NCBI GenBank assembly: GCA_033060915.1
Contig: CM065398.1
Span: 643,501 to 707,500 of the forward strand
DNA length: 64,000 nucleotides
Origin: Euryodendron excelsum
Lineage: Eukaryota; Streptophyta; Magnoliopsida; Ericales; Pentaphylacaceae
Reading direction: 5' to 3'
The position numbers were made by a program, and so were the translations under genes. Shown piece by piece: positions 1 to 10,607 of this stretch. Each line of letters begins with the position of its first letter. The first letter of the stretch is position 1. The notes under the pieces were generated by a model, which ran no database searches, was not told the DNA's origin, and saw nothing but the letters and a program-made list of their open reading frames with translations.

Positions 1-6
1 GGATTT

Positions 7-1737
7 TCACAGAAATTCAAACCTAAAAGTATCAAGGGGTTTAGTGAAGAGATCAGCAAGTTAATTCTCAGTGGAAATATGCACGAGAGAGATGACTTTC
101 TCTTCGACTAATTCACAGATAAAGTGATGACTTTCTCTTCGACTAATACTAATCGCACTCATGTTATCATAGAACAAAGTCATGACATTTTGCTCCAAGC
201 CATAACCACACAACATCTGTTTCATCCACAAGAGCTGAGTACAGCAGCTTCTAGCAGTTATGTACTTTGTTTCAATAGTGGACAAAGAGATGGCATTCTG
301 CTTTTTACTATGCCAAGTAACAAGGTTATTACCTACATAAAAACACCCACCAGAGGTGCTTTCATGATCATCGGTAGATCCTGTCCAATCTGCGTCAGTA
401 TAACCTGGAATATTCACATTGGTGTCCATGGTAAACCAAATTCCATTCCCAAGAGTACCGTTAACATATTTAATGATTCTTTTAACAGTAAACAGATGTA
501 ACTCTTTGGGACATGCCTGAAAACGGGCACAACCACCAACACTAAATGTAATGTCAAGTCTACTAGCAGTTAAATAAAGCAAACTATCAATTATGCTCCT
601 ATACAAGGTTTGATCAACATATTTGCCTGAAGCATCCTTGCCAAACTTCTTCCATAGGTCTCTAGCATATTTAGAATGAGAGATAAAGATCTCGTGATCT
701 ATCTGTTTAACTGGCAAACCTAGAAAGTAATTCAGTTCACTTATCATGCTCATTTCAAATTGACTTTTCATATGTTCAGAGAAATTATAAGTAAACTTTT
801 CAGAAGTAGAACCAAACACAATATCATTCACATAGATTTGAGCAATAAAAATATGTTTTGATTCCTTCTTAATAAATAGAGTTTTATTAACTCCACCTCG
901 AGAGAAGCCAAACTCTAGCAGAAAAGTAGTCAACCTCTCATACCAAGCCCGAGGAGCTTGTTTCAACCCACACAAGGCTTTCTTAAGCTTGTACACGTGG
1001 TTAGGAGGCTTAGGGTCCTCAAACCCTTTGGGTTGTTCAACATAGGCTTCTTCTTGAAGAATGCCATTCAGAAAAGCACTTTTCACATCCATCTGATGAA
1101 GTCTGAAGCCTAGATGACAAGCAATAGCAAGTAAGATGCGAACAGACTGCAACATTGCAACAGGGGCAAAGGTCTCATCAAAGTCTATTCCTTCAATTTG
1201 AATGTAGCCCTGTGCAACAAGTCTAGCCTTGTTTCTAGTGATAGTGCCATACTCATCAGATTTATTCTTAAATATCCATTTGGTACATATCACATTCACA
1301 TTATTAGGTCTAGGCACAAGAGTCCAAACATCATTACGCTCAAATTGGTCTAATTTTTCATGCATAGCAGTTATCCAATGCTCATTAGTTAAGGCTTCTT
1401 TCATATTTTTAAGTTCAAATAAAGAGGTATAACACAAATAGTTTACCTCATTTCTTACTTGACGCCTTGTCTTCATTTGTTCTGTGACCTCTCCAATCAC
1501 TTGGTCCAATTGATGATTTAGTTTTACTGTGGATGAAGGTTCTAGAATGATTTCAAGTTCATCTTTAGTGTTGTCCATGTGAGTCACAACAACATTCCTC
1601 TTCTCATTATTCTCCTTCCCCACATCTCTATAAGATGAACTATCTAAATCACAATCCTCATAAAGTGCATCGTCAGTGTGAACTAAAGCATCATTAATAA
1701 CCACATTTATAGATTCCATAATAGTAAGAATACACAA
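7..1737 (-). pseudogene. copia reverse transcriptase-RNase H (degraded)
   Basis: This encodes the C-terminal half of the copia polyprotein, which would copy element RNA into DNA. The N-terminal RT reads WTLVPRP, then [18 protein letters not shown] and [14 protein letters not shown] blocks (here [10 protein letters not shown]). The catalytic box reads YVND where active enzymes have YVDD, so one metal-binding aspartate is lost. A copia RNase H follows ([32 protein letters not shown]). Near 60-100 the frame is disturbed by a small deletion, and the end (LADLFTKPLD) is in another frame. It lies directly downstream of the integrase segment on the same strand. Confidence 0.9.
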
Positions 1738-2580
1738 ATTATAAACATGATAAGCTCTACTATTATTGGAATACCCAAGAAATATTCCTTCATCACTACG
1801 GGTGTCAAACTTACCCAGATGTTCTCTATCCCTCAGAATGTAGCATTTGCTCCCAAATACTTAAAAATATTCCATAGTTCGTATGGCGTCTGTTTGGTAC
1901 CAACTCTCAGATAGACTCGGTTTGCAATGTAGCATGCTGTATTTATCGCCTCGGCCCAGAACTTCTGTGGAACCTTCTTACCATGAAGCATCACTCGGGC
2001 CATTTCTTGGATCACTCGATTCTTTCTTTCCACCATACCATTTTGTTGTGGTGTCTTCAGAGGAAAGAACTTATGTCTTATGCCCTGCTCATCACAGAAA
2101 TTAGCAAACTCCGAATGTTCAAATTCTCTACCATAGTCTGTACGAATTCTGTGAATACATCTGATTTTTGTGCCCTTCTCTACCTGCATTTTGAAACAAA
2201 GAGCTCTAAACACAGAGAATGTTTCAAATTTTTCTTAAATAAAATTAATCCAAGTAAATCTAGAAAAATCATTGACAACCACAAAAATATATTTCTTTCC
2301 TCTAATACTCTCTATTTGAGTGGGACCCATAAGATCCATATGAACAAGTTCAATATGTTTGGATGTTGCAATCTGCTTAACTTTCTTATGTATGGACTTA
2401 ATTTGCTTCCCCAATTGGCAAGGTCCACAAACACAATTCGTGGTTTTTTCAAGTTTTGGAATCCCACAGTTGAGTTTAGAACTAGAATGTCTAGATATAT
2501 CATTAAAATTTATATGGCCAAGTCTTTGATGCCATAGCTTAGTCTCTTCTAGTTTAGTAAAGTTGCAAGTAATACCACTC
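1738..2580 (-). pseudogene. copia GAG-pre-integrase and integrase (degraded)
   Basis: The minus strand starts near 2560 with a GAG-pre-integrase block (LWHQRLGHINF, then CGPCQLGKQ, completing the zinc-binding HHCC region). It continues into the integrase core (HMDLMGP, IRTDYGREFEH, TPQQNGMVERKNR). The three acidic DDE residues are all present. A stop interrupts the frame near 2236, and another frame change falls near 1850 before [15 protein letters not shown], which leads into the RT segment. The function would be insertion of element cDNA into the genome, but these breaks rule out a working protein. Confidence 0.85.
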
Positions 2581-2582
2581 TC

Positions 2583-4080
2583 TCAGGTGATCCAGTAACA
2601 ATTGTTAGGAGTACACACACTTTTCATAACACAAGTACCCTTTTTATAAAAAATAGAGCATTCAGTTTTAGAAAATTGTATTTGATGTTGTGTGTCACAT
2701 AGCTGACTGATGCTTATGAGATTAGCCTTTAAGCCCTTAACTAGCAATACATCATTAAGGTTTGGTAACCCTTGAGATTTTATATTACATTTTCCCCCAA
2801 CTCTAGAGGTGCTATCATTTCCAAAGGTTACTAAACCTCTATCATATTTAGTCACAGTGTCAAAATACGTTCTATTACCACACATATGCTTTAAGCAGCC
2901 ACTATGAAGATACCACATATTAGAACTGTGAGCCTTCAGGGCAGTGTAAACTATATATCCTCTCAGGTCATTTTTCTTTATCCATACAATCTTAGGATTA
3001 TCATTTGGATGCTTTGGGAGTGACTGTTTGTTAGGCTTTTGCCCTTTCCTAGAGGTATGTTTAACTGCAGATCTTGTCATATAGTTTCCATAGTGTTGAG
3101 GCTGAGCATGTCTTTGAAAATCATGTTCTATAAAATTCCTTTGCTCAGTTAACACACAAAACCTATTGGACATCTGACCATTGTATGATCTACCTGGTTT
3201 TTTGAAGTTACAAGTTTGAACATAATCCACAGATAATCCATACGATTTATGACATTGTGGCCTAACATGACCTCTTATACCACAGTAGTGAAAGATAGGT
3301 ACAAAACAAGAATGGTTACCTTGATTTTGAGGAGAATTATACCTTTCTTCAGGAATAAATTTGATGGGCTTACTGTATTGGTGTTGCTTTGACTTTGAAT
3401 GTTTGGCCTCATACCCAATACCACGTGTATCCCAAGAATGCTTATGATTCAAACACACTTTCTCTACCATGGATGCATTAGCCTTGTACTTCTTGAAGGT
3501 TAGATTAGACTTAAAGAGATCAGCTTCAAGTTTTAGAATTTTTTCTTCAAGTGCCTTCTTAAACCCATCTCTATCAAATGCATCTTTCTCGAGAAACTTC
3601 ACTTTGTCAGATAGAGTTGTTTGATGTTTCTTCAACTGGCTAATCTTTGCTTGAGCATCAACATTCACCTTTTTAAACGAATCAACTTCTTCCAGAGCCT
3701 TCTTCAACTTCTTACCTAGTTTGACATTCACATTGGTAAGTTTGTATGACTGTTTGTATAGTTGATCATACACTCCCTGTAGTTCACTTTTATTTTCATC
3801 ATTTGATTCATCCTTATCTTCCTTGAGAGATCCCACTGTACCATCTAATTCATCTGATTTTTCCGTTTCAGGGATCTTAGATGTGGCTTTGGTTAACTCA
3901 GAAGCAGATGCCATAAATGCTGTGAAATTCTCAGACTCATCATCTTCATTCAATTCCTCTTCCTTATCGGAATCACTCCATGTGACTGTTAAAACTCTAC
4001 TTCCTATGTTTTTCTTTTTGTTTTGACAATCTGTAATAATATGCCTAAAGCCATGACATTTGAAGCATTGTTTTGGCTAG
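2583..4080 (-). pseudogene. copia gag C-terminal half and protease (degraded)
   Basis: A zinc knuckle of CX2CX4HX4C form (CFKCHGFRHIITDC) lies at about 4030-4072, and an in-frame TAG just before it breaks gag. The long open frame 2583-3953 then encodes an acidic, Lys/Glu-rich coiled coil and a second knuckle-like motif (CHYCGIRGHVRPQC, near 3260). It ends with a copia aspartic protease region (MWYLHSGCLKHMCGN, then GLKANLISISQLCD). Active copia proteases have DSG here; this copy has HSG (codon CAT near 2910), so the catalytic aspartate is gone. The missing function would be particle formation and polyprotein cleavage. Confidence 0.88.
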
Positions 4081-4393
4081 ACTTATCAGATGGCTTCCTT
4101 ACAAATTTCATTTTGTCAAAAGATTTTCCTTTAGTTTTATCAAATAAGGAAGATTGATCATGTTGTTATTTATTGAAATTTTTTTAAAACTTTTTGATAA
4201 ACAAGGCCATCTCCTCGATACCCATATCAGAATTACTATCATCAGCCTCATTAAATCTTTCCTTAATAGAATTTAAGGCAACACCTTTATTCTTTCGACG
4301 TTGATGAAAATTTGCTTCAAAGGTTTGTAAGGATCCTACTAAGTCTTCTATTATTAAGGCATCAACATCCCTACTTTCCTTTATGTCTGTAAC
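4081..4393 (-). pseudogene. copia gag, middle part, cut by CACTA insertion
   Basis: The minus strand reads VTDIKESRDVDALIIEDLVG followed by SLQTFEANF, a standard UBN2-type copia gag stretch. It begins abruptly at the CACTA end. The preceding residues (LPERFQANG) are found 18 kb away at 22331-22380, so this is one gene cut in two. Downstream it runs into the Lys-rich linker before the zinc knuckle. Confidence 0.88.
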
Positions 4394-4415
4394 CACTACA
4401 AGGAAAAACACATTT
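4394..4415 (+). repeat. CACTA left terminal inverted repeat
   Basis: The sequence starts CACTACAAGG and matches the inverted right end at 22309-22330 at about 20 of 22 positions. This is the expected cut site for the transposase. Confidence 0.88.
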
Positions 4416-4650
4416 CGCGACTAATTGTTACGACCATATTGTGGGTAGTCACCAATAGTTACATGTCTAGCAACTAAATAATAATTTGGTCACCATTATT
4501 AACATTTTAGCGACCATGGCTTTTTAGTGGCCAATAGTTATAGTTTTCAGCGACTAACTTGATGCATTGTTGCCAAAAGTTGAACATTAGGTGACTAAGT
4601 TTTTTGTTGTTGCCAAATGTTTAACATTTGCGACTAAAGTTTGGTTGCAA
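4416..4650. repeat. CACTA left subterminal repeat region
   Basis: Repeated short words of the GCGACTAA / TAGCGACC / TTGCCAAA type occur in both orientations every 15-30 bp. In CACTA elements such arrays bind the TNPA-class protein and help pair the two ends. The same word family fills 21970-22300. Confidence 0.8.
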
Positions 4651-5133
4651 TATAAAATTTGATGAAAATTTATTTTGTCCAAATAAATCATTCTCGATTG
4701 GTTTTGTAGGTTAGAAAATCTTTGCAGCTTGCAACAAGCCATTTTTAATGTGTTGAGCTGGGTAAAGGAAGACAAGCTAGACTTGCTTTCACTGGCATTA
4801 ACTGTCAATTAAGCTGTTGTATGAAAGCTCGATTGTTGTAAGCTTTTGTAGCCCCAGGATCACATCTAGCTCTATGGTGCCATTGAAGTTGTTGAAAGAA
4901 AGTACGAGAATATTTAACCTTTTAATTTCAAAGAAAGATATGGGAATAGGCCCTTCTAGTTTGTTAGTACTCAAATCCAATGTATCCAATGGAGCCAATG
5001 ATTCATTTGAAAATCCAGTAACTTGACCACAAAATTGGTTATTGGAAAGCTGAATTTTCCGCAGTGATGGGAGGGAAAATAGTGACAAGGGAATACTCCT
5101 ATTGAATGAAATGTAAAACATGTCAACTCTCAA
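4651..5133 (-). pseudogene. captured leucine-rich-repeat receptor-like protein gene fragment
   Basis: The minus strand encodes several plant LRR units. They read SIPLSLFSLPSLRKIQLSNN, then LDTLDLSTNKLEGPIP, then RLNILVLSFNNFNGT, and LTTIELSYNSL. One frameshift near 4806 leads into TVNASESKSS...FTQLNTLKMACCKLQRFSN and MIYLD. This order (xLxLSxNxLxGxIP units followed by a TVNAS...LASCKL-like segment) is typical of receptor-like proteins of the Cf/RLP class, which sense extracellular signals at the plasma membrane. There is no signal peptide, transmembrane segment or start. The fragment ends where the CACTA subterminal repeats begin, so it is best read as host sequence captured by the transposon. 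Confidence 0.75.
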
Positions 5134-5330
5134 TTAACCATACATCTTTCTCATTAATTAATGAGTGAGTTGCAAATAAATAAGTTTTCAGATAAGGTTG
5201 GGCTTCTTATAGCATGCGTACGGAAAGTAATCTCATCCCAATCACCAATTCAAATATATTTAGTTTCATGCTAACTATAAGAAGTCGAATAAAATGAAGT
5301 AACTTGGAACTTTGGAGTAACTTAAGGCAA
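5134..5330. other. CACTA internal spacer
   Basis: This is AT-rich sequence between the LRR fragment and the first internal direct repeat. No coding or structural signal was seen. Confidence 0.5.
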
Positions 5331-6050
5331 ACGCATCCCATAAGCATTCAATTGGTATACTATAATTTGATGCATTAAGCCCACATGGCTTTTAATTTTA
5401 GTGAAGACAAATAAAAGATGGCTCATATTCACAATTTACATTAACTGTCAGTAGCGCGTGATAGCGGGATCAACCGCGCGATGGCGCGCTCCCACAGTGA
5501 ACTGCACTGAACTCCCTTATTAGCGCGCTATTAGGCTACGATCGCAAGGTTATTGATTTCATCCACTGAACTCTCTGTGCTATTAGCGCACTATTATCCC
5601 GCGATGGCGTGCTCCATTTTGTAAGTTAATAAATTATCTTCCTCTATATTGAAACTCTCTTCCCCCTAAACATCCACCTTACTTAACGGGTTAATAAAGT
5701 AAATACAATCCATCAAAATACAAACATGTTCAATAACATATTAATAATCTCAAAATATTCCACAAAAGAAACATGAATCATCATTTAAACTATAATATAT
5801 ATCATCCAAACCAAATTGTCCAAAACAAATCCGTCCAACAACATAACTAAAACTAAAAAGATCAAAACAACCAACCACACTATCACCACCACATAACCAA
5901 GCTACTACCTTCAAAAATAATTACTAAGCTAATTTCGTCCTTTTTAGCACAAAATCACTGAGAAGCAGGAGGTGGTGGTGGAGGAGGTATGTGACTGTCT
6001 TGAATATAGGTGATCACAAAATCCATTGTGGCTTCCACATGCATTCACTG
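5331..6050 (-). repeat. internal direct repeat, copy 1 (3' end of accessory gene duplicated)
   Basis: This segment matches 9979-10607 in the same orientation over most of its length. Shared stretches include the block from GCATTCAATTGG, the GCGC-rich cluster, and the ACAATCCATCAAAATA to CACTGAGAAGCAGGAGG blocks. On the minus strand its upper end encodes a C-terminal tail ending in HIPPPPPPPASQ and a stop. That is nearly the same tail as the accessory gene of copy 2, but here nothing upstream of the tail is present and it abuts the end of the TNP2 gene. It is therefore a truncated second 3' end plus its downstream sequence. Confidence 0.8.
5452..5620. repeat. GCGC-rich motif cluster A
   Basis: Repeated words of the AGCGCGCTATTAG and CGCGATGGCGCGCT kind, several nearly palindromic, stand out in AT-rich surroundings. 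Related clusters are at 10101-10203, about 14290 and 16957-17091. The role is unknown; protein-binding sites for the element are possible. Confidence 0.65.
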
Positions 6051-6059
6051 TTACATCAT

Positions 6060-9000
6060 GTCGGTTCTATGTAAGGTTTACATTAAAGTCATCAAACTCT
6101 TTTTCATCATTTGGATTCTTTGGTAGTTCATCTTCCTGATCATGACGGAATGCTTCTTCTTCACCATCTTCTGCTTATTGAATCCTGGATTGTAAAATTG
6201 CCTCCTCGCTAATAACTTTTGGATCAACATCAGTCCTAAGCAAATCATTGGTAATGGGATCTTTAAGGATAATTGGTGCAATCTCGGTGCTTGTTTCTTG
6301 TCGGAACAGATCAATGGGATCATCTGTTTGATCTATTTCATCTTTCTCCGGCACATCCCATATTCCTCGATGTTGGAATCGTTCTACAACTTTCCATTCT
6401 TCCTTGATTGACGTCTACTTGGTATCATTGACGTAGAAAACTTGCTGGACTTGATTTGGTAACACAAATGGATCATTCTTGTACCATCTACTTTTGACAT
6501 CAATACTTATGGCATGTTCATCCATCCGACAAGTCTTGTTAGTACCAGTATTGAACCATTCACATTGGAACAAAATAAGTTAATATTCAAACAAATACGT
6601 CATTTCCCACACTTTGATCAATTTACCGTAGAAATTCGTTAAGCCGCTTGGGTGATTTCCTTCCACTACCTCACCACTATTTTGACTTCTATGGCAACTG
6701 TCGCGGTCGACTGTATGAAATCGCATTCCATTACAAATATACTCAGAATATGTCCTTACTATTGGAGTCGGACCGTTAACCAATGACCATAATTCATCTG
6801 TTGCTTCTGGGGCCTTATCTTTTCTCAATTGATTCATCTACACAAACAACGTAAATAATGTTAATTTTAGTATATCATTATCTTCACGTGCACAAGTAAC
6901 TAGGACTTACTTCTTGTTTGAACCAATTTGGAAATTCTTTTTGTTGTTGCTTTTTGATGTATTCTGCATTTTTATTTCCAAGTAAACTGTTGTATTTCTT
7001 ACTCGATCAATACACTTTCTTAATTATGAATACATAAATATAATCATATGTAAGAAATGAAATTAAGAACGTTAAAGAAAACGTACTGTAGATAAGGTTC
7101 CACTTCTGAACAATTGAATAAGATAAACCAGTGTGCCATTTCACGTTCTGTAGTGGGCACATCCGGTGCCCTTGTAATCAAGCTAAACGGATGGGCAGTT
7201 TGAGAAAATACTACTAACCCAGGACCACGCTCACCGCCATCATCGTTCCTTTCCTGTCGGTTGAAAATAGTTTCTATTCCATCAAGATACCTAGAACAGA
7301 AAGTAATACACTCTTTGGAAAGGTACGCCTCTGCAATCGAACCTTCTGGACGAGCTTTATTGGCAACAAACCCTTTTAACATCCCAAGTAGCCTACAGAA
7401 GAGACAATGAAAATTTTTCAGAGGAAATTAGGCTTTCAAATCATCAAGAACATGCTCAGTCTAGACAGCATAATATGATATCACACAGTATTATGTTTTT
7501 CGATGATGTAATTACCTTTCAATTGGATACATCCATCAATATTGCACTGGTTCTCCAAGCTTAATTTCACGAGGTAAATGAATAGCCAAGTGCACCATGA
7601 CATCAGAGAAAGTCGGAGGAAATATCTTTTCAAGCTTGCAAAGTACGAGGATGATATGACCCTCTAGCTTCTCTACATCATCTACCCTCAATGTCTTTGA
7701 GCACAATTGCTGAAAAAAATTACCCAACTCAAATAGCACGGTACCAATTTCCTTAGTAACATAACTGTGCATCCCAATTGGAAGAAGTCGCTGCAAAAGG
7801 ACATGGCAATCATGAGTTTTAAGGCCAGACAACTTACCCCCTTGAGTGCTCACAGAGTTAGAGATGTTTGTTGCATAACCATTAGGGTACTTGATTGACT
7901 TTAAAAAATCATAAAAGCCTTGTCTCCTAGTAGGGGGCAATGTGTATAATGCTGGAGGCTTCTTAAAAGACCCATCATCACGCTTCTTGAGGTGTAACTC
8001 CTTTCGTATATTCAGGTTTTCTGAATCTAAGCGTGCCTTTTTCGTATCCTTATTCATACCGTCTATGCCCAATAACGTCCCAAGCAGATTAACACATATA
8101 TTCTTCTCTATATGCATGACATTGAGGTTGTGTCGAAGCTGGAGGGTTTTCCAATATGGCAACTCAAACATAATACTTCTCTTCGTCCAATTTAAAATCA
8201 AATGCTCATCTCTTCATCTTTTTTCCTACAACTTGGATGCTTTCCAAATGCCTTGTAAGTCCCTGAATCAATTTGCTCCAAAATTTGTTCGCCTGACATC
8301 TCCATAGGCCTTGATCGATTTTCCATCTCACCATTAAACAACTTACTCCTTCGCTAACTATGATTTTTAGGCAAGAAGCGACGAGCTCCCATGTACCCTA
8401 TCTTGTTTATCAAACCCTGCGATGAATTGTCCTCATTGCAGATAGGACAAGTCAAATAACCTTTTGTAGTCCAACCAGACATGTTTTCATATGCAGGGAA
8501 GTCATTAATCGTCCACATTACGGCTGCACGCATTAGAAACCTTTGCCCTTTCGAAACATTATATGCTTGAACCCCATTCACCCACAATTCTTTTAGCTCG
8601 CTAATAAGTGGTTGCAAGTAAACATCAATATCTCTTCCAGGGGACAATGGCCCAGGAATTAGCAATGACATCATAGAATAGGGCTCTTTCATGCACATCC
8701 ATGGTGGGAGGTTGTAAGGCATCAAAATAACGGGCCACATACTATATGATGAGCTCCTATTGCCAAAGGGATTAAAACCATCAGTTGCTAACCCTAACCT
8801 CATGTTTCGCGAGTCCTCAACGAATAATGGATATCGCCTATCAAAATCCTTTCATTCCTTAGCATTAGCCGGATGTCTTAATACTCCATCATCTAAACGT
8901 TTCTCCTTGTGCCATCTCATGTCAGCCGCTATTTTCTTTGACATAAACAATCTTTTAAGCCTTGGTGTTAGAAGAAAATAACGTAATGTCTTATAAGGGA

Positions 9001-9787
9001 TCTTCTTACCTTTATCGTCATTTACCTTGTATCTGGACTCCTTACACTTTGGGCAATGCTCCAAATCTGCTATCTTTCCTCAAAATAGTGCACAATCATA
9101 CTTGCACGAATGAATAGACACATACCCCAAACCCAAATCACACAAGTACTTTTTACATTCATAAAGATTCTATGGTACAGTATCATCAGCACTCGGTAGC
9201 ATCACCTTGAATGCATCCATCACTATATCAAACGCAACATTGATCATCTTGTTGTACACCTTAATATGAAGCATCTTCATAATGAACGACAAAATTGACT
9301 TTTTACATCCCGAATATACTTCACGATGAGCACCATTAAGCAACTTATCAAATTTCTACGCATCATGACTTTCAAAAATGTTAGGCAAATTATCCATACC
9401 ATCATCGAAGGCTCCACCCACGTAGATTTCTTCCAACATATTGGGCAACTGATCATTGTCCCAAAGAATGTCACCTTCCACTATATTTGAATTACCACCA
9501 CCTTGGTATTGGTCATCATTGTTTTGTACACTTGGTTGACGCACATCAACAGGTTCTCCATGATCTACCCAGGTCTTGTAAGAAGGATCGATCCCTTTTT
9601 GGATCAAGTGAACATAAACTTCTTTCGCACTTAGCTTTTTTCCATTCAAACAATTTAAACACGGACAACAAATCTTAGCCTCTTGGTCATCTAATTTTTT
9701 CCTCGCAAACTTTATAAACTTTACTACACTATTTTTATATTCTTCACTTCTCACTCTATCCTTAATCGTCATCCAACTTTTATCCAT
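6060..9787 (-). pseudogene. TNP2-type CACTA transposase gene (degraded)
   Basis: The minus strand encodes the large CACTA transposase, which cuts the element at its ends. In order: a transposase-associated N-terminal domain from the ATG at 9787 (DKSWM, CPCLNCLNGKKLSA, HLIQKGI, YKTWVDHGE). Then comes the Transposase_21 core (CPKCKESRYK, RLKRLFMSKKIAADMRWHK, LATDGFNPFG, LPPWMCMKEPY, CPICNED). DUF4218-like sequence follows (ALYTLPPTRRQGF, LKTHDCHVLLQRLLP, VHLAIHLPREI), and finally DUF4216-like sequence (about 6340-6840) with an acidic tail. Introns probably lie near 8210-8340, 7390-7530 and 6840-7040. In-frame stops (for example replacing Trp before DFDRRYP near 8850 and Arg in QYxWMYPIER near 7540) show it is dead. 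Splicing was judged by eye. Confidence 0.88.
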
Positions 9788-9978
9788 GACTTGTCACCTA
9801 CAAGGATCAGAATAAAAATTAAAATTCAAAACTAGCATAATAAAATGGTACTAGCTATGTAATAACTCAAGTAAAATAATATAGTAGGTGACAAAATTAT
9901 ACTATAATTACTAGACTATAACTAATAGAAATAAACCAATCATCCAACAAAGCTTTCAAACATATAATTCAAAAATTA
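9788..9978. other. CACTA spacer upstream of TNP2
   Basis: This AT-rich stretch lies immediately 5' of the TNP2 reading frame. It could hold the promoter, but no clear TATA box was picked out. Confidence 0.35.
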
Positions 9979-10607
9979 AAATGTATCCTATATGCATTCA
10001 ATTGGTTTACTATAATTCGATTAATTAAGCCCACATGGCTTTTAATTTCAGCAAAGACAAATAAAAGATGACTCATATTCACAAGTTTTAAAAAACTGCC
10101 AGTAGCGCACCATTGCGGGCTCAACCACGCGTTGGCGCGCTCCCACAGTGGACTGGATGAAGTCTCCGTGCTATTAGCGCGCTATTAGTCGGCGATCGCG
10201 CGTTTGTTGATTTCATTGACTGATTTCATCCGCTTAACAGTTACTAAAGTAAATACAATCCATCAAAATAAAAACTTGTTCAATTAATATATTAACAATC
10301 CCAAAATATACTACAAAAAAAATATCAATCATCACTCAAACCATCATATATATATCATCCAAACCAAATGTCCAAAACAAATCCATCCGACAACATAACT
10401 ACAACTAAAAACATCAAAACAACTAACCACACTATCACCACCACACAACCAAGCTACGACATTCAAAAACAATCACTAAGCTAATCTCCTCCTTTTTATC
10501 ATAAAATCACTGAGAAGCAGGAGGAGATGGTGGAGGAGGTGTGTGACCGTCCCGAATGTAGTTGACCACGGAATCCATTGTGCCTTGAAAAACATCAAGA
10601 CATGCAT
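9979..10607 (-). repeat. internal direct repeat, copy 2
   Basis: This is the partner of 5331-6050. It includes the 3' end of the accessory gene (tail ending PPPPSPPASQ, stop at 10507) plus the downstream region with GCGC cluster B. Together the copies flank the TNP2 gene, so TNP2 lies between two related 3' regions. Confidence 0.8.
10101..10203. repeat. GCGC-rich motif cluster B
   Basis: This is the counterpart of cluster A in repeat copy 2 (words such as TTGGCGCGCTCCC, TAGCGCGCTATTAG, GGCGATCGCGCG). It is strongly CpG-rich against an AT-rich background. Confidence 0.65.

Larger units (their letters stand above)
1..4393 (-). mobile_element. Ty1/copia retrotransposon, 3' half (outer host of the nest)
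   Basis: On the minus strand this stretch reads in copia order: gag zinc knuckles, protease, GAG-pre-integrase, integrase, reverse transcriptase, RNase H. The pol frame ends at a natural-looking TGA at 7-9, just after a LADLFTKPL motif, so only the 3' UTR and 3' LTR lie outside the window. The 5' part of the same element resumes at 22331, beyond a CACTA transposon that cut its gag. Two zinc knuckles and a long coiled-coil gag resemble the Maximus/SIRE side of copia, which is inferred. Stops, frameshifts and two altered catalytic residues make it dead. Confidence 0.9.

Noticed and set aside
124..501. Plus-strand open frame of 125 codons
   Set aside because: It is the antisense shadow of the copia RNase H frame; its protein has no domain-like features.
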